Source of the DNA: Ampelomyces quisqualis
Taxonomy: Eukaryota > Ascomycota > Dothideomycetes > Pleosporales > Phaeosphaeriaceae
Assembly: GCA_018398575.1 (NCBI GenBank)
Contig: JAGTXZ010000002.1
Span: 1,676,501-1,740,500, forward strand
Direction: 5' to 3'
DNA length: 64,000 bases
The position numbers and the translations under genes are program-made. Below the pieces are notes generated by a model, which was not told where the DNA came from, did no database searches, and was given only the letters and a program-made list of their open reading frames with translations. This document shows positions 57,401-64,000 of the stretch, in pieces (the first letter of the stretch is position 1; each line of letters begins with the position of its first letter).

Positions 57401-59080
57401 CCTTAAGAGAAGGCTAAGGCTCTTTATATTGCTATACTTAATAGATTTTTAGCAGACAATAACCTTCTAGAGCCTCCTCTATAAGGCGCTAACTTAGATA
57501 ACCTTCTCTTCTTCTAGGACTACTATATTTTAATAGAAGAGGTAGAACGTAACATAATTAGAGTTACAAGCATATTACTAAGTATAGACTAGACTACTAT
57601 TCAGCTACTTAAGGTCTGCTAGAACTATATCAAAGACTATATTTAGGCTCTCTTTTAACGCTACCTTAAACTCAATTACTTCCCTATAGTATAGAAACTA
57701 GTAGAAGTAGTAATAATTCTAAAGGAAGAAAAGAAGAACAAGACTTCTTTTAGATTAATTTATTCTATTACTCTCTTATTAGTACTAGGCAAGAGCCTAG
57801 AACGCATTATAGCCAAGCAAATAGTATAGACAGCTATAACCTATAGGATTCTTAGCCTATAACACAGAGGTACCTTCTCTAAACGCTTTGTAATAGATTT
57901 TATTACAGCCTTTACACATAATATAGAATATACGTAGGCTATAGGCTAGTATATTATAATAGTTACTATAGATATATAAGGCGTATTTAACGCGCTACTT
58001 AAAAACTAACTTTTTAAACGTATATAGAAATAGAGCTAGCTAGCAGCAACTAGATAACTTATTAACTCTTTTCTCTTAGACTACTAGGTTCGCGTACGGC
58101 TTAGTAGAGAGATTACCTCTACCTACCTAGTAGCTTATAGAACTCTATAAGGCTTTCTACTATTACTAGTACTCTATACCCTATATCTTGCTAAGCTGCT
58201 TAACTAAGACTAATAACTTAGGTTTAGGTACGCTAATAATATATATATAATCTGCGCTATATACTTTTTTAATAAAAACGTAACTCTAGTTGCAAGAGAT
58301 ATTACTACTATTAATAAATAGAGCGTAGCTAACAAGGTAGCTTTCGCCCCTAAGAAGCTTAAAATAATCTACCTTACTAAATAACAGAAGTCTTACGCCT
58401 TAAACGTAGTAATTAGAGACTAAGTTATTAAACCTATCTACTTAGCTAGTAATAGAAGCTAGACAGCCCTATAATAGCTAGGAGTCTAGTTTAATTATAA
58501 GCTTACTTTTAAAAAGCACGTTACTATACGTAATGCTACTTCTAGAAAGATTATACACTACCTCTATAGTTTAGTAAATACAGCCTATAGCTTCTTTACT
58601 ACGTTACTTTATAAAGCTATTACTATGTGCATTATTCTATTACTACTCTATAGAGTAGAAGCCTAGTATAAAAGCTGCTCTAAGAACCTAAGAATTATAC
58701 AGGATGTATAAAAGCCTATAGTTAGTATAAGAATAGAGTAGTATATTACTATAATTAATTAAACACTTGCTCTTATAGCTTACGCTATATTACTAGTATA
58801 GAAAACTATACTAAACGCTATCTTACTTAGAGAGGCAGGGCTACTATTATAATAGGCTAGGCTTTGCCTAGCCCTTTGCCTTCTTAAGAAGAGCTTAGTC
58901 TAGCCTTACTACCTCTTTATAGACTAGCACGCACAGAGGGTATATAAACCCCTTCTATAACTAGTAAAGAAGCTTAAGAAATACAACTCTTTCTAGCACC
59001 TTATTGTTCTATCTTTGCAGGCTAGCCTATAACAATTGTATTCTTTCCTAATACAACAACAACTACAGAATAGCTCTATC
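54450..59080 (+). mobile_element. Tad-type LINE relic (ORF1 and ORF2), RIP-inactivated
   Basis: ORF1 ends with a degraded C-x2-C-x3-H-x6-C zinc knuckle at 55734-55778 (Cys codons turned to TAC/TAT). ORF2 begins with the endonuclease motif IQEP (56384-56395). The reverse transcriptase shows GKSLERIIAKQ (from 57788), an LSP(Q)H.G region, VTIDI.G.F.A, and YANN (58229-58240) in place of YADD, both Asp codons GAT changed to AAT. The end LLREAG (about 58,820) is also typical of fungal Tad-clade elements. From IQEP to YANN is 614 codons with no net frameshift, so inactivation is by point mutation, not indels. Outer limits are approximate; no poly-A or target duplication was identified. Confidence 0.85.
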
Positions 59081-59089
59081 TAACTAATA

Positions 59090-62000
59090 CTCTAACACTA
59101 AGTTAGAGCCTAAAGGGCAGAAGTCTTAAACTAACCTTTAGGCTTGCTGTGCTCTGTTAGACAGTTGCCTTTAAGCTATAGAGAACTAAATTAACGCCCT
59201 AGAGACAGTACTCTAGTCTTTTATTACTTAACTTACAAACTTCTTTTCTTCCTCTTTAGCCCTTACGCTAAACCCTTCTCTAGTACCTTACTACGCGCAA
59301 ACTACTAGAAATTTAACGCTTACTACTTCTGCTCTTTCTCTAGTCTAACGCAAGCTGCTACTCTTAGGCAACCTGTTTTTAGGCAATAAGTCCTGCTTTA
59401 CTGCCTAAAAGGTTACTATAACCTACAAGCTTAAGACTAACTCTGCTTTTATTAGAAGCGCCTAAGACTAATACGCCTTTATTTAGGCTAACTTGTTGCT
59501 AAAGGTCTAACAAGAAGTTGCCTTCTACTACACTAGTAGAGAGAAAGCAGGCAATTAGGACTCTGTAAACTTTATAAAATATCTTAATTTCTGCTATAAG
59601 GATAAGCATAGTAAAGAACGTGCTTAAGCAGTTTTAGAAAGGCTGCGCTAGGCTAAGAAGAAGTCTTTTACTAACTTCTTTTTACGCTTTAAGTCTCTTC
59701 TCTTATAATGCAAAGAGGCAACGTAAGATAATAAACAGTAACTTAACAAATTACAACGCGCTCTAAACTACTTCTTATAACAAGTTACTCTTTACTATAG
59801 CGTTTCCTATACTAATTACAACTAGGCAGTAGTAGAGTATTAATCTATTGCAATTAACTTAGAAACTGCAGCTATTAAAGAGCATTAATACTTATACATA
59901 AAAGAAGAGACCTAGGCAAAAAGAGACTTAGATAGAGACATTAAGATAGTAATAGTGTCTGCAGTTAGTATAAGTTTAGAGACAAAAGAAGAGGTTAAGG
60001 CCTAGCAAGCAAATAGTGCAGGCTAACCTTAGTTAAAAAACTAAGTCCTTAAGAAGCTCTATAAGTAGCGTTGTAAAGGTAATTTGTGTACGCGTTATAG
60101 TAAGCAAAGACACTACGTATAAGGCTGTCTAAACATAGTATAGATCTACGCTGTTAGCGCTTTGCGCAGTAAAAAAGCCCTAATAGAGATTTTAAAAAAC
60201 TAGTAGCTTTTACCTTCTTAGAGAGATAGAGGCGCCTCTTAAATAGTGTTAGTAAAAGAGACAGAAAATAAAAGACGCTACTTAACTACTTTAATAGCAA
60301 CCTATTTCTTGTTCTACTATTACTAGACAGCGCTACTAACGTTAACACTTTAGTAGATATAAGATACAAGTGTTACAGCGCTATTAACGCTGCGCTAGTA
60401 GATAGGATAGAAGTACATACTACTAATATTCTGCTATAACGCCTAAAGTAAGCTGCTATAAATAGTACGCCTACACTAATTACTTAAATTGCGTTTCTAG
60501 ACTACAATATTAATAGTTAGTAATTGCAATTAGTTACTTACTTAGTCTCTAGTCTTACCTATAACTTAATTCTAGGGAAACTATAGCTAGCCTACAAAAG
60601 AGTAGCTATTTATGTAACTAACAGCACAATAACTATTAGGCAGGCTAAGAACTTACTAGTAAAGGAAAAGGCCTGCTGTACTGCTCTTCTACTCCTAAAA
60701 GAGATTAGTACTACTAAGGCAATACAAGAGTTTTGTAACTATTCTAAGTTATAAAAGCGCTGCACAATATTTGCTGTAACTAGTATCTACGCTATAATAA
60801 ACATGTTAAGTAAGTTACCTAAAGAGCAGATATTAATAACTTTACTTCTGCTATAGATCTTAGACTTTGCAGATGTTTTTAACAAACGCTTTGCCTCTAG
60901 TCTGCCTTTGTACAAGAGCTAGATAGACTATTATATCTAACTCTAACTAAGCAAAGATAAAAAGACTCTAGACCTCTCTTAGAGTCTGTTATACTCTATG
61001 CCTTATAATTAGCTAATAGAGCTGTAATAGTAAGTTGTAGACCTTCTAAATAAGAGCTAGATCTACGCTAGCTCTTCTGCAGTAAAAGCTCTAGTCCTGC
61101 TAGTAAAGAAGGCTTTAGGTGTATAGCGCCTCTATATTAACTACTAGGCCCTAAACAAAATTACAAAGGTAGATTAATACCTACTTCTGTTAATTAAAGA
61201 AACTCTTTATATACTCTCTTAGTTAAAGTAGTTTACAAAGGTTAATATTTGCTTAGCCTTCTACTAGATAAAAGTTGCAGTAGAAGATAAGCACCTTATA
61301 GTATTTTGCACACGCTTTAGCCTCTTTAAGTAGCTTATCTATTCTATAGAACTTTCTAGTGCACTTTTCTCTTTTTAGCGTTATATTAATACTACTCTTA
61401 AAGAAACGCTAAAAGACTTTGCTACAGTATACCTAGATAATATACTTATCTACTCTAGCAGTTTACTTAAAGACTACTATAGTAAAGTATAACAGGTTCT
61501 CTAACTTCTCTACAACACTTGTCTATATCTAGACTTTAAGAAGTATACTTTTACAACAAAGACAGTTAAGTATCTAAGATATGTTATTAAGGCAGAATAG
61601 GCTGTCTAGCTAAACCCTGCTAAGGTACAGGCTATTATAGAATAGAAGCTCCTAACATCCTCTTAAAGAGTCTAGAGCTTTCTTAGGTTTACTAACTTCT
61701 ACAGAAACTTTATACTAAATTTCTTTAGTGTTGCAGCTCTCTTACATATATTAACAAAGAAGAACGCTGCCTTTTTATAGATAACTAAAGCGCAATACGC
61801 GTTTAACTGCTTAAAGCGTATCTTTAGCTCTAAACTAGTCCTAACTTAGTAGAACCTTGCGCAGCCTATAGTAGTAAAAGTAAATAGCTCTAAGAGTACT
61901 CTTAGAGAGTGCTTCTTGCAGAACGTTAATAGAGTACTTTACTCTATTACATACTACTTTGCATTCTTGTTGCTAGTACAACGCAACTATACTATCTATA

Positions 62001-64000
62001 ATAAGAAGCTTATAGTAGTTATTAAATGCCTTAAAGTATAGACGCTAGAGCTTTAAAGTGTCTACAAGCTGTTTACTATTTTTATAAACTATAAAAATCT
62101 AAAATACTTTACAACTACGCAATTACTTATAGAGTAACAATAATATTAGTTAGAACTGCTGTTTAAATTCTGCTTTTACCTCTAGTACTACTTAGAGCGC
62201 CTTACTACTTGTCTAGACGCGCTAAGCTAGCGTAAGCAGGATGCGCAGAGTTATATACTATAACTAGAGCGCGTTATAACTCTACTTTCTATCTAGTCTG
62301 TGTCTACACAGCCCTATAAGAGGGACTGTTTACTTTCTCTAGAAGATCTCTTCTTCTTAGACTAACACATGCAAGAGCTTTAGAATAAGGCTATACACTA
62401 AGATAAGATATATTAAGCCTATTTGCAAGTAGTACACTAGGGCGCTAGAGTATTTCTATTAGAAGCTAAAACAAATTAATAAGTTAGTAACTGTAACGTC
62501 TCTGCGTATAGTGCGCTTTAGTAGAGAAGCGTAATGTAGCTGCTAAAGTAGAAGCTACTTACTATAATAGTTATTTAGTAAGCACATAACTTAAACTTAG
62601 CTAGTTACTTAAGTAAAAATAAGACGTTTTAGATCTTGCGTAAAGACTATTATTAAGATAAGATAGCTGCAGATATTGCTTAGTTTGTCTATAACTATTA
62701 TTGTTACAAAGCTTACGTATCTTACCTCTAATAACAGAGTCTTTTGCAGCTAATCCTAGTTGTAGATTAATACTAGGCCTAAATCTCTATAGATTTTATA
62801 GTAAATCTCCTATAAGCTTACAAAGCCTCTCTCTAATATCTCTTAGTTATTACTAATAGGCTGTCTAAATACGTATAACTAGAAGCTATACTATTAATAA
62901 AGGCTAAAGACTGCGCAAAGTAATTTAAAGAAGTCTAGTAGTAGTTCTATAGTTTTCTAAGTAATATAATTAGCAACTGCAGCTTAGACTAGCTAGAGAG
63001 ATTCTAGAAAACTCTGTGTAAGCTTGTTAGAGTTAAACAACTTCTGTCTACAGCACACTACTCTTAAACAGACAGCAGCACAAAATAAGCTAACTAAAAA
63101 GTACAATTAGTCTTAAAGGTTATAATAAACTTTTTCTAAACAAATTAGCTCTAGTGCCTTACTACTTACTAGCTAGCGCTTAATAACAGGAACTCCTCTA
63201 CAACTAGTGTTAGCTCTAATTTACTACTAAAAAGATACAATATACTGCCTATCTAGCCTAAGCATATCTAATAAGTGTTCTGTATAATAGTAAAGAAAAG
63301 AGCTGTCTAGTTTATACACTACCTACAAGAAGAAATAGAAATAGCCTAAGCAGCAATCTTATATACTTAGTAAAAATAACAAGAGGCTATAGATTAGGCA
63401 CGTTAACTAGCACGCTAATATTAGGTTAGAGACAAGGTATAGTTCTTAATAAAAAACGTTAAAACAGTATAGCAAAGCAAGAAGTTAGACTAGCTATAAG
63501 TAAAGTATACTATAGTAGCTGTGCTAACGCTACTTACAGTTACTTTAGATTTACTAGAAAGCCTTTATAAAACAGTGCACGTTAACCTTGTTAAACTAGC
63601 CTCTAAAGACCTACTCCTAAGCTAAGTCCTCTAAGACTCTAGACTAGAACTAGCGCTAGAACTAGAAGATAAGAACAAAGATCTGCGCAAATAGAAAGTA
63701 GAAGAAATACTCTAAGAGAAAAACATATAAGGCTATAACAAGAAACAAGTGCTAGTTAAGTAGAAGAGATAGCTTACACTATTATAGTACCTAAAGAAGA
63801 ACTTTCTTAATATAAAAGCACTTTACACATTTAAAGGCAACTAGACAAAGCGTTTACAAGGCAACATTACTTAAAGGATAATAAGTACATAAATTTAGAG
63901 CTACGTAGGCTATAGGAAATTTATTTTAGGCTCTAAAGAAGTAACTATCTAGAGATAGCTAGGCTCTTATAAAAGACTCTAAGGAGTTAGCCTAAGGGCA
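59090..64000 (+). mobile_element. Ty3/gypsy chromodomain retrotransposon relic, cut by the window end
   Basis: Gag is readable from about 59,370 (DSVNFIKYLNFCYKD at 59559) with a C-x2-C-x4-H-x4-C knuckle at 60087-60128 (second Cys mutated). Pol lies in another frame. RT includes YASSSA (61064), FTKVN and YLDN (61430) for YLDD; integrase has an HHCC-like region (about 62,640-62,720), ISIDFIV (62,778) and STAH...TD (63047); a C-terminal chromodomain lies at 63,683-63,840. RT, integrase and chromodomain share one frame over some 920 codons, interrupted only by TAG/TAA. The chromodomain would direct insertion to heterochromatin (family knowledge). A 5' LTR may start near 59,090, and the last 40 bases weakly resemble it. 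Confidence 0.85.

Larger units (their letters stand above)
48530..64000. other. AT-rich, RIP-degraded block (isochore) to the window end
   Basis: No open reading frame of useful length exists on either strand. TpA is very frequent, TAA/TAG abound and TGA is nearly absent. By eye, C is lost almost completely where it follows a pyrimidine and precedes a purine (TCA, CCA, TCG, CCG, and TGA, TGG, CGA, CGG on the other strand), while ACA, GCA, ACG, GCG, TGC and TGT persist. This is the footprint expected from repeat-induced point mutation with a strong 5' pyrimidine preference. Three units are readable inside: the block array, a LINE and a gypsy element. Confidence 0.93.

Overview
This window is nuclear DNA from a filamentous ascomycete. 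The genes have short introns (46-130 bp in most cases, with CTAAC/CTGAC-like branch sites 5-20 bp before the acceptor). The proteins have fungal architectures (kexin, SEC20 with a C-terminal KDEL, mL53, RCL1, RTC4, a Mae1-type malate transporter). The last 15.5 kb is an AT-rich block with the signature of repeat-induced point mutation (RIP). Compact genes next to a sharply bounded RIP-degraded block fit Dothideomycetes, especially Pleosporales, but the species cannot be named from sequence alone.

Layout. 1-3712: no convincing gene; one perfect GC-rich hairpin. 3713-5751 (+): malate/C4-dicarboxylate transporter with a tandem-repeat Gln-rich N-terminus. 7558-8821 (-): APH/ACAD10-like phosphotransferase with a probable GC-AG intron. 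9445-11022 (-) RTC4 and 11283-12509 (+) RCL1 share a 260-bp divergent promoter. 12763-15267 (-) KEX2 and 16169-21455 (+) a 1,746-residue PhoD-like protein share the next. 21456-24772 is nearly gene-free. 24773-26189 (-) SEC20 and 26474-26900 (+) mL53 are divergent. 27124-28345 (-) is inorganic pyrophosphatase with an optional mitochondrial presequence, followed by a 655-residue unknown nuclear protein (28507-30588, -). 32227-33033 (+): RRM/Gly-rich RNA-binding protein in six exons. 33994-36443 (+): membrane-anchored S33-type alpha/beta hydrolase. 36658-37760 (-) RPP1 and 38143-39363 (+) CK2 alpha are divergent. 39900-43454 (+): valyl-tRNA synthetase with cytosolic and mitochondrial starts. 43455-44581: strand-asymmetric spacer with a G-quadruplex motif and an 18-bp tandem repeat. 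44582-45276 (-): five-exon GFA-family gene. 45926-48169 (-): steryl-ester/triacylglycerol lipase.

From about 48,530 to the window end the base composition changes abruptly. Here TCA/CCA/TCG/CCG and their complements are almost absent, whereas ACA, GCA, ACG and GCG remain. Three units can be read: (i) 48,530-54,100, holding about 25 regularly oriented 30-bp blocks, each made of three 8-bp near-palindromes at 11-bp pitch, separated by unrelated 120-300-bp spacers; (ii) a Tad-type LINE relic, about 54,450-59,080; (iii) a Ty3/gypsy chromodomain retrotransposon relic from about 59,090 to the end. The block array is the least explained structure in the window.

Most genes are housekeeping: RNA processing (RCL1, RPP1), translation (VAS1, mL53), secretion (KEX2, SEC20) and phosphate metabolism (IPP1, PhoD-like). 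All four close head-to-head promoters carry a CACGTG element, which suggests a shared bHLH/Cbf1-like input.
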